Shown one piece after another: positions 15,766 through 24,842 of a stretch of DNA of 62,967 nucleotides. The notes beneath the pieces were generated by a model. The model did not search any database. It saw only the letters and a program-made list of their open reading frames with translations, and was not told the DNA's origin. This stretch comes from Clostridia bacterium. GTDB lineage: Bacteria; Bacillota; Clostridia; Oscillospirales; Acutalibacteraceae. Both the position numbers and the translations under genes were made by a program. How positions within the stretch are numbered: position 1 is the stretch's first letter; the number at the start of each line of letters is the position of its first letter. The DNA lies in assembly GCA_017399405.1 (NCBI GenBank), contig JAFQCT010000020.1, positions 86,492-149,458 of the forward strand, in the 5' to 3' direction.

Positions 15766-18700
15766 ATGGCAAAAAGAACAGATATCAAAAAGATTCTTAT
15801 TATCGGTTCAGGTCCTATCGTTATCGGTCAGGCTGCTGAATTTGACTATGCAGGTACACAGGCGTGCCTTGCACTTAAAGAAGAGGGATACGAAGTTGTT
15901 CTTTGCAACTCTAACCCTGCAACTATTATGACTGACACTATTATTGCTGACAAGGTGTATATGGAACCTTTGACTCTTGAATATGTGGCAAAGATTATCC
16001 GCCACGAGCGTCCTGATGCTATTATTCCTGGTATCGGCGGTCAGACAGGTCTTAACCTTGCTATGCAGCTTGAGAAAAAAGGTATTCTTAAAGAGTGCTG
16101 TGTTGAGCTTCTTGGTACTTCAAGTGCTTCTATCGAGCGTGCTGAGGACCGTGAAATGTTCAAAGAACTTTGCCAATCTATCGGCGAGCCTGTTATTCCT
16201 TCAGAGATTACTTACTCATTAGAGGAAGCAAAAGCAGCAGCAAACCGTATCGGTTATCCTGTTGTTCTTCGTCCTGCATTCACTCTTGGTGGTACAGGCG
16301 GCGGATTTGCTTACAATGATGAAGAACTTATGGAAATCGGTGTAAACGCTTTCAACCTTTCTCCTGTTCATCAGGTTCTTATTGAAAAATCTGTTAAGGG
16401 TTATAAAGAAATCGAATTTGAAGTTATGCGTGACACAAACGACCACGCTATTACAATCTGTGGTATGGAAAATATCGACCCTGTTGGTGTTCATACAGGT
16501 GACTCTTGCGTTGTAGCACCTATTATGACCCTCAGCAAAGAAGACGAAAAGATGCTTAATGATTCAGCAATTAAGCTCATTAAAGAACTTAAGATTGAGG
16601 GTGGCTGTAATGTTCAGTTCGCTCTCAATCCTAATTCTTCAGAATATTACCTTATCGAAGTTAACCCTCGAGTTTCTCGTTCATCTGCACTTGCATCAAA
16701 GGCTTCAGGTTATCCTATTGCCCGCGTTACTGCAAAGATTGCTGTAGGTATGGCTCTTGAAGATATTCAGATTGCTAATACAAACGCTGCTTTTGAACCT
16801 AAACTTGATTATGTTATCGCAAAATTACCTCGTTTCCCATTTGACAAGTTTGCTTCTGCTACAAACAAACTTGGTACTCAGATGAAAGCTACAGGTGAAG
16901 TTATGGGCATCGGTTCAAATCTTGAGGAGGCTCTTCTTAAGGGTATTCGTTCTCTTGAAATCGGTGCTAAACACCTTTACCTTTCAAAGTTTGACAATAT
17001 GAGCGTTGATGAACTTCTTGACTATATCAAGGACTTCCGTTCAGATAACATTTTTGCTATTGCAGAGCTTCTTTATCACGGTGTTTCAATTGAAAAGATT
17101 CATGAAATCACTATGATTACTCCATACTTCCTTGAAGCAATCAAAAATATTATTGATATGGAAGAAACTCTTCGTGTCAATAAAGATGTAGAAACTCTTA
17201 CTGCAGCTAAAAAGATGGGCTTCAGTGATAAATATATTGCTCGTCTCTGGAATAGTGAAGAGATGGATGTTTACAATATGCGTAAAGAAAATAATCTTTT
17301 CCCTGTATTCAAGATGGTTGATACTTGTCATACAGGTGCATATATTCCGTACTTCTACTCTTCTTATACAGGTGAAAACACTTCACGCTTGACTGAAAAG
17401 AAAAAGATTATCGTTCTTGGTGCAGGTCCTATCCGTATCGGTCAGGGTGTTGAATTTGACTATTCAACTGTTCACGCTGTTATGACTATTAAAAATGCAG
17501 GTTATGAGGCTATTATCATCAATAATAACCCTGAAACTGTTTCAACTGACTACACAACTGCTGATAAACTTTACTTTGAACCTCTTACTCCGGAAGATGT
17601 TATGAACATCGTAGAATTTGAAAAACCAGAAGGGGTTATCGCTTCTCTTGGTGGTCAGACAGCTATTAACCTTGCACAACCTCTTCATGACCGCGGTGTT
17701 AAAATTATCGGTACAGATTGTGCTGCTATTGACCGTGCAGAAGACAGAAACGAATTCGAAAATCTTCTCAACGAGTTGGATATTCCTCGTGCAAAGGGTA
17801 AAGCAGTAACAAATATGGAAGACGGTATCGCAGCCGCTGCTGAAATCGGATATCCTGTTCTTGTTCGTCCTTCATTCGTTCTTGGTGGTCGTGCAATGCA
17901 GATTGTTGCAAATGAAGAACAACTTCGTCATTACCTTAAAACTGCTGTTGAAATTGATGAAGATAAGCCTGTTCTTGTAGATAAATATATTCAGGGACGC
18001 GAAGTTGAAATTGATGCTATCTGCGATGGCAGAGATGTATTTGTTCCGGGTATTATGGAACTTGTTGAGCGTACAGGCGTTCACTCAGGTGACTCAATTT
18101 CAGTTTACCCTCCATTCTCAATCTCAAACAAGGTTAAGGGCATTATTCTTCAATATGCAAAGAAACTTGGTCTTGGCATTGGCATTGTGGGTCTTTTCAA
18201 TATCCAGTTTATTGTAGATAACCACGATAATGTTTACATCATTGAAGTTAATCCTCGTTCATCTCGTACTGTTCCTTTCCTTTCAAAAGCAACAGGCTAT
18301 TCACTTGCTGATATTGCAACTGAAGTTATTCTTGGCAAGAGTCTTAAGGAACAAGGTTTCTTTGATATTTATCCTGACGAAAAAGACCGTTGGTATGTTA
18401 AAGCTCCTGTATTCTCATTCAATAAGATTCGTGGTCTTGACGCTTACCTTTCACCTGAAATGAAATCTACTGGTGAAGCAATCGGTTATGACCGTACAAG
18501 AACTCGTGCAGTTTACAAAGCACTTCAAGCTTCAGGTATGCACCTTCAGAATTATGGTACTGTATTCTGCACTATTGCAGATAAAGATAAGGAAGAAGCA
18601 CTTCCTCTTATCAGAAGATTCTATAAGCTTGGTTTTAATATTCAGGCTACCTCAGGCACTGCAACATTCCTTAAGAATAACGGAATCCGTACTCACGAAC

Positions 18701-18933
18701 TTGCTAAAATCAGCGAAGGCAGTGACGAAATTCCAGATGCTTTGCGTCAGGGCCACATTGCATACTTCATTAACACAAAGGACCCTGGTTCACACAACAC
18801 AAATGATGGTGCGCAGCTTCGTCAGATTGCAACAGAGTATAATGTGACAATGTTCACTTCTCTTGATACTGTAGATGCTCTTCTTGATGTTCTTGAAGAA
18901 ACTACACTTACAATTTCAACAATTGATGCATAA
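15766..18933 (+). CDS. carB: Carbamoyl-phosphate synthase large subunit
   Basis: This 1055-residue protein makes carbamoyl phosphate from bicarbonate, ammonia and two ATP. It has the duplicated ATP-grasp architecture: carboxyphosphate half (about 1-400, IGSGPIVIGQAAEFDYAGTQ), oligomerisation domain (400-545), carbamoyl-phosphate half (550-930, LGAGPIRIGQGVEFDYS) and a C-terminal MGS-like allosteric domain (about 935-1055). The start follows AGGAGG. The small, glutamine-hydrolysing subunit CarA that normally supplies ammonia is absent from the operon, so it must lie elsewhere. Length and motifs look intact. Confidence 0.97.
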   Translation: MAKRTDIKKILIIGSGPIVIGQAAEFDYAGTQACLALKEEGYEVVLCNSNPATIMTDTIIADKVYMEPLTLEYVAKIIRHERPDAIIPGIGGQTGLNLAMQLEKKGILKECCVELLGTSSASIERAEDREMFKELCQSIGEPVIPSEITYSLEEAKAAANRIGYPVVLRPAFTLGGTGGGFAYNDEELMEIGVNAFNLSPVHQVLIEKSVKGYKEIEFEVMRDTNDHAITICGMENIDPVGVHTGDSCVVAPIMTLSKEDEKMLNDSAIKLIKELKIEGGCNVQFALNPNSSEYYLIEVNPRVSRSSALASKASGYPIARVTAKIAVGMALEDIQIANTNAAFEPKLDYVIAKLPRFPFDKFASATNKLGTQMKATGEVMGIGSNLEEALLKGIRSLEIGAKHLYLSKFDNMSVDELLDYIKDFRSDNIFAIAELLYHGVSIEKIHEITMITPYFLEAIKNIIDMEETLRVNKDVETLTAAKKMGFSDKYIARLWNSEEMDVYNMRKENNLFPVFKMVDTCHTGAYIPYFYSSYTGENTSRLTEKKKIIVLGAGPIRIGQGVEFDYSTVHAVMTIKNAGYEAIIINNNPETVSTDYTTADKLYFEPLTPEDVMNIVEFEKPEGVIASLGGQTAINLAQPLHDRGVKIIGTDCAAIDRAEDRNEFENLLNELDIPRAKGKAVTNMEDGIAAAAEIGYPVLVRPSFVLGGRAMQIVANEEQLRHYLKTAVEIDEDKPVLVDKYIQGREVEIDAICDGRDVFVPGIMELVERTGVHSGDSISVYPPFSISNKVKGIILQYAKKLGLGIGIVGLFNIQFIVDNHDNVYIIEVNPRSSRTVPFLSKATGYSLADIATEVILGKSLKEQGFFDIYPDEKDRWYVKAPVFSFNKIRGLDAYLSPEMKSTGEAIGYDRTRTRAVYKALQASGMHLQNYGTVFCTIADKDKEEALPLIRRFYKLGFNIQATSGTATFLKNNGIRTHELAKISEGSDEIPDALRQGHIAYFINTKDPGSHNTNDGAQLRQIATEYNVTMFTSLDTVDALLDVLEETTLTISTIDA

Positions 18934-18941
18934 TAAAACAC

Positions 18942-18964
18942 AAGGGGGGATTATATCCTCCCTT
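18942..18964 (+). other. Hairpin between carB and pyrK
   Basis: AAGGGGGGA pairs with TCCTCCCTT (one G-T) around TTATA, eight bases after the carB stop. No T tract follows. It may be an mRNA processing or stability element inside the operon. Confidence 0.55.
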
Positions 18965-19011
18965 ATGGTGCATATAAAGGTTTCCTTAAATTTTAGCGTA
19001 AAGGAGAAACT

Positions 19012-19749
19012 ATGAAACAAAGTATTTTTGAAATCCGTAGTAATGAGGCACTTACGGATTCTGTATATAAAATGATTCTTGTTGGTGATACTTCTGATAT
19101 TACCAATTGTGGTCAGTTTGTTAATATCCAACTTGATGGTATGTTCTTACGCCGTCCTATATCTGTTTGTGATTATGACAATGAAACACTTACTCTTGTC
19201 TATAAGGTTGTGGGCCAAGGGACAGAGGCTATGGCTTCAATGACAGCTGGCACAAAACTTGATATTCTTACAGGCCTTGGTAATGGTTATGACCTCAGTA
19301 ATGCAGGGGACAAGCCTGTTCTTCTTGGCGGTGGTGTAGGCGTGCCACCTATGTATAACCTTGCAAAAAAATTAAGAGAACAAGGCAAAGAGGTTAAGGT
19401 TATTCTTGGCTTCAACACTGCCTCTGAAATTTTCTATGAAGAAGATTTCAAAGCCCTTGGCTGTGATGTTACTGTAACAACAGTAGACGGTAGCTACGGT
19501 GTAAAAGGCTTTGTCACAACTGTCCTTGAAAATATGGACTATACATATTTCTATACCTGTGGTCCTGAGCCTATGCTCAAAGCGGTTCATAAAGTATCTG
19601 TAACATCAGGTCAGATGAGTTTTGAAGAGCGTATGGGTTGCGGTTTCGGTGCTTGTATGGGTTGCTCTTGCAAAACTCTTACCGGCTACAAACGAATCTG
19701 CAAGGAAGGACCTGTTATGAATAAGGAGGAAATTTTATGGGAAGCTTAA
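19012..19749 (+). CDS. pyrK: Dihydroorotate dehydrogenase B electron-transfer subunit
   Basis: This 245-residue FAD and [2Fe-2S] protein passes electrons from dihydroorotate oxidation by PyrD to NAD+. It shows the FAD-binding RRPISVCDYD segment, the NAD-binding LLGGGVGVPPMYNLA loop and the C-terminal iron-sulphur cysteines in CGFGACMGCSC and RICKEGP. The start follows AAAGGAG. It overlaps pyrD by 13 bp, consistent with translational coupling of the two subunits. The length is normal for PyrK. Confidence 0.95.
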   Translation: MKQSIFEIRSNEALTDSVYKMILVGDTSDITNCGQFVNIQLDGMFLRRPISVCDYDNETLTLVYKVVGQGTEAMASMTAGTKLDILTGLGNGYDLSNAGDKPVLLGGGVGVPPMYNLAKKLREQGKEVKVILGFNTASEIFYEEDFKALGCDVTVTTVDGSYGVKGFVTTVLENMDYTYFYTCGPEPMLKAVHKVSVTSGQMSFEERMGCGFGACMGCSCKTLTGYKRICKEGPVMNKEEILWEA

Positions 19750-20648
19750 ATGTTAATCTTTGCGGTATTGAACTTTCTAACCCCATAATTCCTGCTTCAG
19801 GTACTTTCGGATTTGGTTATGAGTTTGCAGAACTTTATGATATAAACGAGCTTGGTACATTCTCATTCAAGGGCACAACCCGTGACCCTCGTTTTGGTAA
19901 TCCAACGCCAAGAATTGCAGAATGTTACAGCGGTATGATTAACGCAGTAGGTCTTCAGAATCCCGGTGTCGAAAAGGTTATTTCTGAAGAATTACCAAAG
20001 CTTAAAACCTGTTTTAATAAGCCTGTAATGGCAAATGTATCAGGCTTTTCAATCGAAGACTATGCTTACACTTGCGAAAAACTTGATAAAGAAGAGCAGG
20101 TAGGTTGGCTTGAAGTTAATGTTTCTTGCCCTAATGTACACGGTGGTGGTATGAGCTTCGGTACACAACCCGAGGCTGCTGCAGAGGTTACAAAAGCTGT
20201 TAAAGCGGTTACCACAAAGCCTGTAATTATCAAACTTTCTCCAAATGTTACAGACATTGTTTCAATTGCAAAGGCTTGTGAAGAGGCGGGGGCTGACGGT
20301 ATCAGCCTTATCAACACTCTGCTTGGTATGCGTATAAACCTTCGCACTCGTCAGCCTGTAATTGCTAATAAAATGGGCGGTTTTTCAGGCCCTGCAATTT
20401 TCCCTGTGGCTGTGAGAATGGTTTATCAGGTAGCAAACGCAGTTAATATCCCCGTAGTCGGTATGGGCGGTGTTTCAACTGCTGAAGATGTAATCGAAAT
20501 GATGTTAGCAGGTGCTACCGCTGTTGAGGTGGGTGCGGCTAACCTCATAAATCCTTATGCTTGTCGTGACATTATCCGCGACTTACCTAAGGTAATGAAA
20601 AAATATGGAATAAATAATCTTAGTGAAATTATTGGAGGCGTAAAATAA
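19737..20648 (+). CDS. pyrD: Dihydroorotate dehydrogenase B catalytic subunit
   Basis: This 303-residue class 1B enzyme oxidises dihydroorotate to orotate with FMN. The TIM barrel shows the N-terminal NPIIPASGTFGFG, the catalytic-Cys loop VNVSCPNVHGGG and the FMN phosphate sites GMRINLRT and VVGMGGVSTAEDV. The presence of pyrK next to it supports class 1B, NAD-dependent. It overlaps pyrK at its start (ribosome site AAGGAGG inside pyrK) and pyrF by one base at its end. Confidence 0.96.
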   Translation: MGSLNVNLCGIELSNPIIPASGTFGFGYEFAELYDINELGTFSFKGTTRDPRFGNPTPRIAECYSGMINAVGLQNPGVEKVISEELPKLKTCFNKPVMANVSGFSIEDYAYTCEKLDKEEQVGWLEVNVSCPNVHGGGMSFGTQPEAAAEVTKAVKAVTTKPVIIKLSPNVTDIVSIAKACEEAGADGISLINTLLGMRINLRTRQPVIANKMGGFSGPAIFPVAVRMVYQVANAVNIPVVGMGGVSTAEDVIEMMLAGATAVEVGAANLINPYACRDIIRDLPKVMKKYGINNLSEIIGGVK

Positions 20649-21352
20649 TGGGTAAAGATGTAATTGTAGCGTGTGACTTTGCTTCTGCTGAAGCAACATT
20701 TGCATTCCTTGACAAGTTTGCAGATTGCACTCGCAAACCATTCGTAAAAATTGGTATGGAACTTTATTATGCTGAAGGTCCATCAATCGTAAAAGAAATC
20801 AAAGCAAGAGGTCATAAGATTTTCCTTGACCTTAAACTTCACGACATTCCTAACACAGTAAAAAAAGCTATGGCTGTCCTTTCAAACCTTGATGTTGACA
20901 TCACAAACCTTCACGCTGCAGGGGCTACTGCTATGATGCAGGGTGCTATTGAAGGACTTACTCGTCCTAACGGTACTCGACCTCTTCTTATTGCAGTTAC
21001 TCAGCTTACATCAACTGACCAAGAGACAATGGAACGCGATATCCTTATCAACCATCCTATTGACGAGGTTGTTATGCACTACGCTGAAACAGCAAAGAAT
21101 GCAGGTCTTGACGGTATCGTTTGCTCACCTCTTGAAGCAGGTAAAGTGCACGACCGTTGTGGTAAAAGTTTCCTTACAATCACTCCTGGTGTTCGTTTTG
21201 CTGATGGTGACATCGGTGACCAGAAACGCGTTATGACTCCGGCTGCTGCTAAGGAAATTGGCTCAGACTATATCGTTGTTGGTCGTCCAATTACTGCTGC
21301 AGCTGACCCTGTTGCTGCTTACGAGCGTTGCGTAGCAGAATTTTGTGACTAA
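20648..21352 (+). CDS. pyrF: Orotidine 5'-phosphate decarboxylase
   Basis: This 234-residue TIM-barrel enzyme converts OMP to UMP, the last pathway step. The catalytic D-K-x-x-D tetrad is visible in FLDLKLHDIPNT, and TPGVRF and VVGRPIT form the phosphate site. It is of the Bacillus-like class I type, not the long type common in some other bacteria. The start overlaps the pyrD stop (TAATG) and is served by TTGGAGG in the pyrD end. Confidence 0.96.
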   Translation: MGKDVIVACDFASAEATFAFLDKFADCTRKPFVKIGMELYYAEGPSIVKEIKARGHKIFLDLKLHDIPNTVKKAMAVLSNLDVDITNLHAAGATAMMQGAIEGLTRPNGTRPLLIAVTQLTSTDQETMERDILINHPIDEVVMHYAETAKNAGLDGIVCSPLEAGKVHDRCGKSFLTITPGVRFADGDIGDQKRVMTPAAAKEIGSDYIVVGRPITAAADPVAAYERCVAEFCD

Positions 21353-21379
21353 TTCAGAAAAAAGATAGGAGATAGAACT

Positions 21380-22033
21380 ATGGAAGCATATAAAAGAGAG
21401 TTTATACAGTTTTTAGAGAGTGCAGGCGTTCTTAAATTTGGTGATTTTACTGCAAAATCAGGTCGTAAAATTCCTTACTTTGTTAATGCGGGTATGATTA
21501 AAACAGGTGACCAGATTACAAAGATGGGTGAATTCTATGCAAAGGCTTACTTTGATAAGCTTGGCAAGAAAGATGCTGTACTTTACGGACCTGCTTATAA
21601 AGGCATTTCTTTATCAATTTCAGCAGCAGTTGCACTTTCAAAGAATGGTCTTAATGTCCCATTTTTCTTTAATCGTAAAGAAGTTAAAGACCACGGTGAG
21701 GGTGGTACATTTGTTGGATATATTCCGGAAGCAGGCGAAGAAATCGTTATTATTGAAGATGTAATCACAGCAGGTACTGCTATTCGTGAGTCAATGGATA
21801 TCCTTAAACACCTTGAAGGCACAAAGGTTATTGCAACATTTATTATGGTTGACCGTAAAGAAAAAGGTCAGTCTGAAAAAGGTGCTATGCAAGAAATTGA
21901 AGAACAGTTCGGCTTCCCTGTGTATTCAGTTGTTGATGTTTATGACATTATTGAATATCTTGAAGAAGATGAAGCAAACCGTGAAAATGTTGAAAGAATT
22001 AAAAAGTACCTTGAAGTTAATGGTGCTAAATAA
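21380..22033 (+). CDS. pyrE: Orotate phosphoribosyltransferase
   Basis: This 217-residue type I PRTase joins orotate and PRPP to OMP, feeding PyrF just upstream. It shows [19 protein letters not shown], the GPAYKGI loop, the flexible [13 protein letters not shown] catalytic loop and the PRPP-binding [12 protein letters not shown]. It starts with ATG after AGGAGA. Size and motifs are standard. Confidence 0.96.
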   Translation: MEAYKREFIQFLESAGVLKFGDFTAKSGRKIPYFVNAGMIKTGDQITKMGEFYAKAYFDKLGKKDAVLYGPAYKGISLSISAAVALSKNGLNVPFFFNRKEVKDHGEGGTFVGYIPEAGEEIVIIEDVITAGTAIRESMDILKHLEGTKVIATFIMVDRKEKGQSEKGAMQEIEEQFGFPVYSVVDVYDIIEYLEEDEANRENVERIKKYLEVNGAK

Positions 22034-22047
22034 TAAGGGGAATTTTT

Positions 22048-22962
22048 ATGAGAAGTCTTATCGATATTCAAGAGTTAACAGTTAATGAGATTGATGAACT
22101 TATTGCTGTTGCTAATGATATAATTGACAATCCCGCAAAATACAGTGAAAAGTGTAAAGGTAAAATACTTGCCACACTTTTCTTTGAGCCATCTACAAGA
22201 ACAAGACTCAGTTTTGAGTCTGCGATGTTCAATTTAGGCGGTAATGTGCTCGGCTTTTCTGAGGCACAAAGCTCATCATCTGCAAAGGGTGAAAGTGTTG
22301 CCGATACAATCCGTACAGTAGGCTATTATGCAGATATTATTGCTATGCGTCATCCAAAAGAGGGTGCACCTATGGTTGCATCAATGAATACAGATATTCC
22401 TGTAATCAACGCAGGTGATGGTGGCCACAATCACCCTACACAGACTCTTACTGACTTGCTTACAATCCAGCGTGAAAAGGGTAGATTTGATAACCTTACA
22501 ATCGGTTTCTGTGGTGACCTTAAATTCGGCAGAACAGTACATTCACTTATCGGTGCTATGTCGCGATACAATAATGTTAAATTCGTGCTTATTTCACCTG
22601 AAGAATTAAAAGTACCTGAATACATTAAGCAAACAGAACTTGAAGCAAAGAATCTTGAATATGTTGAAACAACATCACTTGAAGATGCTATGCCTGAACT
22701 TGACATCCTTTATATGACAAGAGTACAGCGTGAGCGTTTCTTTAATGAGCAAGATTATATTCGTCTTAAAGACAGTTACATTCTTACTCCGCAAAAGCTT
22801 GAAACTGCTAAAGAAGATTTATCTATTATGCATCCGCTTCCAAGAGTGAATGAAATTTCTGTTGCTGTTGATAAAGACCCAAGAGCTTGCTATTTCAGAC
22901 AAGTTAACAACGGTAAATTCATCAGAATGGCTCTTATTATGAAATTGTTGGAGGTTAAATAA
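22048..22962 (+). CDS. pyrB: Aspartate carbamoyltransferase catalytic chain
   Basis: This 304-residue chain condenses carbamoyl phosphate with aspartate. The carbamoyl-phosphate site [14 protein letters not shown], the AKGES loop, [11 protein letters not shown] and [10 protein letters not shown] are all present. It directly abuts pyrI, so it should form the E. coli-like holoenzyme of catalytic and regulatory chains rather than a free trimer. The start follows AAGGGG. Confidence 0.96.
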   Translation: MRSLIDIQELTVNEIDELIAVANDIIDNPAKYSEKCKGKILATLFFEPSTRTRLSFESAMFNLGGNVLGFSEAQSSSSAKGESVADTIRTVGYYADIIAMRHPKEGAPMVASMNTDIPVINAGDGGHNHPTQTLTDLLTIQREKGRFDNLTIGFCGDLKFGRTVHSLIGAMSRYNNVKFVLISPEELKVPEYIKQTELEAKNLEYVETTSLEDAMPELDILYMTRVQRERFFNEQDYIRLKDSYILTPQKLETAKEDLSIMHPLPRVNEISVAVDKDPRACYFRQVNNGKFIRMALIMKLLEVK

Positions 22963-23379
22963 ATGATTATCGGACAAATCAAAGATGGTATTGTTCTTGA
23001 CCACATTTCTGCGGGTCTTGGAATGACACTCTACAATTTCTTGGGACTTGATAAGCTTGATTGTCAGGTTGCACTCATTAAAAATGCTGATAGCGTTAAA
23101 ATGGGCAAAAAAGATATAATTAAAATTGATAGAGTAATCGATATAAATATGGATGCTTTGGGTTATCTTGACCCTGGCGTTACCGTAAATATCATTAAAG
23201 ATGGTAAACTTGCTAAAAGACAAAACCTTGATATTCCTGAAAGAATAGAAGATGTTATTAAATGTAAAAATCCTCGTTGCATTACAACTGTTGAGCAAGA
23301 ATTACCACATATTTTTACTTTAAGAGATAAAGAAAACCGTGTTTATCGTTGTCTTTATTGTGAAAGTAAAGCAAAATAA
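22963..23379 (+). CDS. pyrI: Aspartate carbamoyltransferase regulatory chain
   Basis: This 138-residue chain gives allosteric control by nucleotides to PyrB. It has the N-terminal effector-binding ferredoxin-like domain (about 1-95, IKDGIVLDHI) and a C-terminal zinc domain with CKNPRC and CLYC supplying four cysteines. It starts right after the pyrB stop with GGAGG inside pyrB. It is the last gene of the pyrimidine operon; the purine operon promoter follows. It is somewhat shorter than the 153-residue E. coli chain. Confidence 0.94.
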   Translation: MIIGQIKDGIVLDHISAGLGMTLYNFLGLDKLDCQVALIKNADSVKMGKKDIIKIDRVIDINMDALGYLDPGVTVNIIKDGKLAKRQNLDIPERIEDVIKCKNPRCITTVEQELPHIFTLRDKENRVYRCLYCESKAK

Positions 23380-23442
23380 AAATTTATACAAAAATATTGC
23401 AATTTTAGGTTAATTTTTTGGCATACGATTTTTTTACTTTAA

Positions 23443-23472
23443 TTGACATTAAATAACAAAATATATTATAAT
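23443..23472 (+). promoter_or_regulatory. Promoter of the purine operon
   Basis: TTGACA (23443-23448) and TATAAT (23467-23472) are 18 bp apart, directly upstream of the riboswitch. Confidence 0.85.
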
Positions 23473-23494
23473 ATTTCTGTTAAAATTTTATATT

Positions 23495-23602
23495 ACCGTG
23501 TAACTGACGGAATTAAGTGGAGCACCACAGAGGAGCACGGGATTTTTTAGCCGACCGTCTGGGCAGTTCTATTTGTTGTAAACAGTATAGGACTGTCCTT
23601 TT
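23495..23602 (+). promoter_or_regulatory. ZTP (pfl motif) riboswitch with terminator platform before purE
   Basis: The aptamer matches the ZTP/ZMP motif: a P1 strand CCGTG, the conserved GTAACTGACGG segment, a GTGG-AGCA-CCAC hairpin, GAGGAGCACGG closing P1, and after a short linker the hallmark GCCGACCGTCTGGGC. The expression platform is a 12-bp terminator (23561-23572 with 23587-23598) followed by T4; its 5' strand overlaps the conserved GGGC. ZTP/ZMP accumulates when 10-formyl-THF is short and turns such switches on. It would control the whole purE-purL operon, matching its use of two formyl-THF steps. Confidence 0.92.
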
Positions 23603-23622
23603 ATAATTTTTTGGAGGTAATT

Positions 23623-24117
23623 ATGAAAAAAGTTGGTATTGTAATGGGAAGCGATAGTGACCTTCCTATCATTAAAAAAGCTACTGCAGTTCTTGATGAT
23701 TTAGGTATTCCTTATACAGTGAATATCTATTCAGCACACAGAACACCTGAACAGGCTCGTGATTTTTCAATGAATGCAAGAGCAAATGGTTACGGTGCAT
23801 TGATTGCGGCAGCAGGTATGGCAGCTCACCTTGCAGGTGCGGTTGCAGCAAACACAACACTTCCTGTAATTGGCATTCCTTGTGCATCAACATACCTTGA
23901 CGGTATGGACGCTCTTCTTTCAACTGTTCAAATGCCGTCAGGTATCCCTGTTGCAACAGTTGCAATCAACGGTGGTGCAAATGCAGCGTTACTTGCAGCA
24001 CAAATTATTGCTGTTGAAGATAAGGAGCTTGCAGAAAAACTTGATAAAATGAGAAAGGACGCTGCTGAAGTAGTTCTTAAAAAAGACGCTGAAGTAATGT
24101 CTAAATTAAATTCATAA
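23623..24117 (+). CDS. purE: 5-(carboxyamino)imidazole ribonucleotide mutase
   Basis: This 164-residue enzyme makes CAIR in purine synthesis. It shows MGSDSDLP, the SAHRTPE active-site motif, [12 protein letters not shown] and [13 protein letters not shown], matching class I PurE. Class I enzymes normally use N5-CAIR made by PurK, but no purK lies in this operon. The start is ATG 23623, after TTGGAGG; an upstream TTG is part of the ribosome site. It is the first gene behind the ZTP riboswitch. Confidence 0.95.
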   Translation: MKKVGIVMGSDSDLPIIKKATAVLDDLGIPYTVNIYSAHRTPEQARDFSMNARANGYGALIAAAGMAAHLAGAVAANTTLPVIGIPCASTYLDGMDALLSTVQMPSGIPVATVAINGGANAALLAAQIIAVEDKELAEKLDKMRKDAAEVVLKKDAEVMSKLNS

Positions 24118-24148
24118 AAAAATATATTCATATAAAGGAGTAATAACT

Positions 24149-24829
24149 ATGGAAAAAATTTACACAGGTAAAACAAAGGATGTATTCAAACTCGAAAATG
24201 GCAATTGCCTTCTTAAGTTCAAAGACGATTGCACAGGTAAAGATGGCGTATTTGACCCAGGCGAAAATTCTGTAGGTCTTACAATTGACGGTGTTGGTGA
24301 TGTTAACCTTCGTATGTCAATTTATTTCTTTGAAAAAGTTAATGCAGCAGGTATTAAAACACACTATGTAAGTGCTAATCTTGAAGATACAACAATGGAA
24401 GTTCTTCCTGCAAAAGTATTTGGTAAAGGCCTTGAAGTAATCTGCCGTCATAAAGCAGTTGGTAGCTTTATCCGCCGTTATGGTGATTATATTGAAGAGG
24501 GTGCTGACCTTCCAGCTTATGTTGAAATGACATTCAAAGATGATGCAAAAGGTGACCCACTTGTAATTAAAGACGCTCTTGTTGCTCTTGGTGTTATGAC
24601 AGATAAACAGTATGAAGATATTAAAGAAATGACTCAGAAGATTACTCAGATTGTTGCTGATGACCTTAAAGAAAAGGGTCTTGTTCTTTATGATATTAAA
24701 TTTGAATTTGGCTATGACCCAGAAGGCAATGTAATGCTTATTGACGAAATCGCATCAGGTAATATGCGTGTTTATAAAGATGGCAAATACATTGACCCAA
24801 TGACACTTTCAGAACTTTTCTTCGCATAA
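24149..24829 (+). CDS. purC: SAICAR synthetase
   Basis: This 226-residue ATP-dependent ligase joins CAIR and aspartate. It begins [12 protein letters not shown] and contains [35 protein letters not shown] and GNMRVYKDG, all hallmark PurC segments. It starts after AAAGGAG and follows purE by 31 bp. The next lyase in the pathway, PurB, is not in the window. Confidence 0.95.
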   Translation: MEKIYTGKTKDVFKLENGNCLLKFKDDCTGKDGVFDPGENSVGLTIDGVGDVNLRMSIYFFEKVNAAGIKTHYVSANLEDTTMEVLPAKVFGKGLEVICRHKAVGSFIRRYGDYIEEGADLPAYVEMTFKDDAKGDPLVIKDALVALGVMTDKQYEDIKEMTQKITQIVADDLKEKGLVLYDIKFEFGYDPEGNVMLIDEIASGNMRVYKDGKYIDPMTLSELFFA

Positions 24830-24842
24830 GAGGTATATTTTT

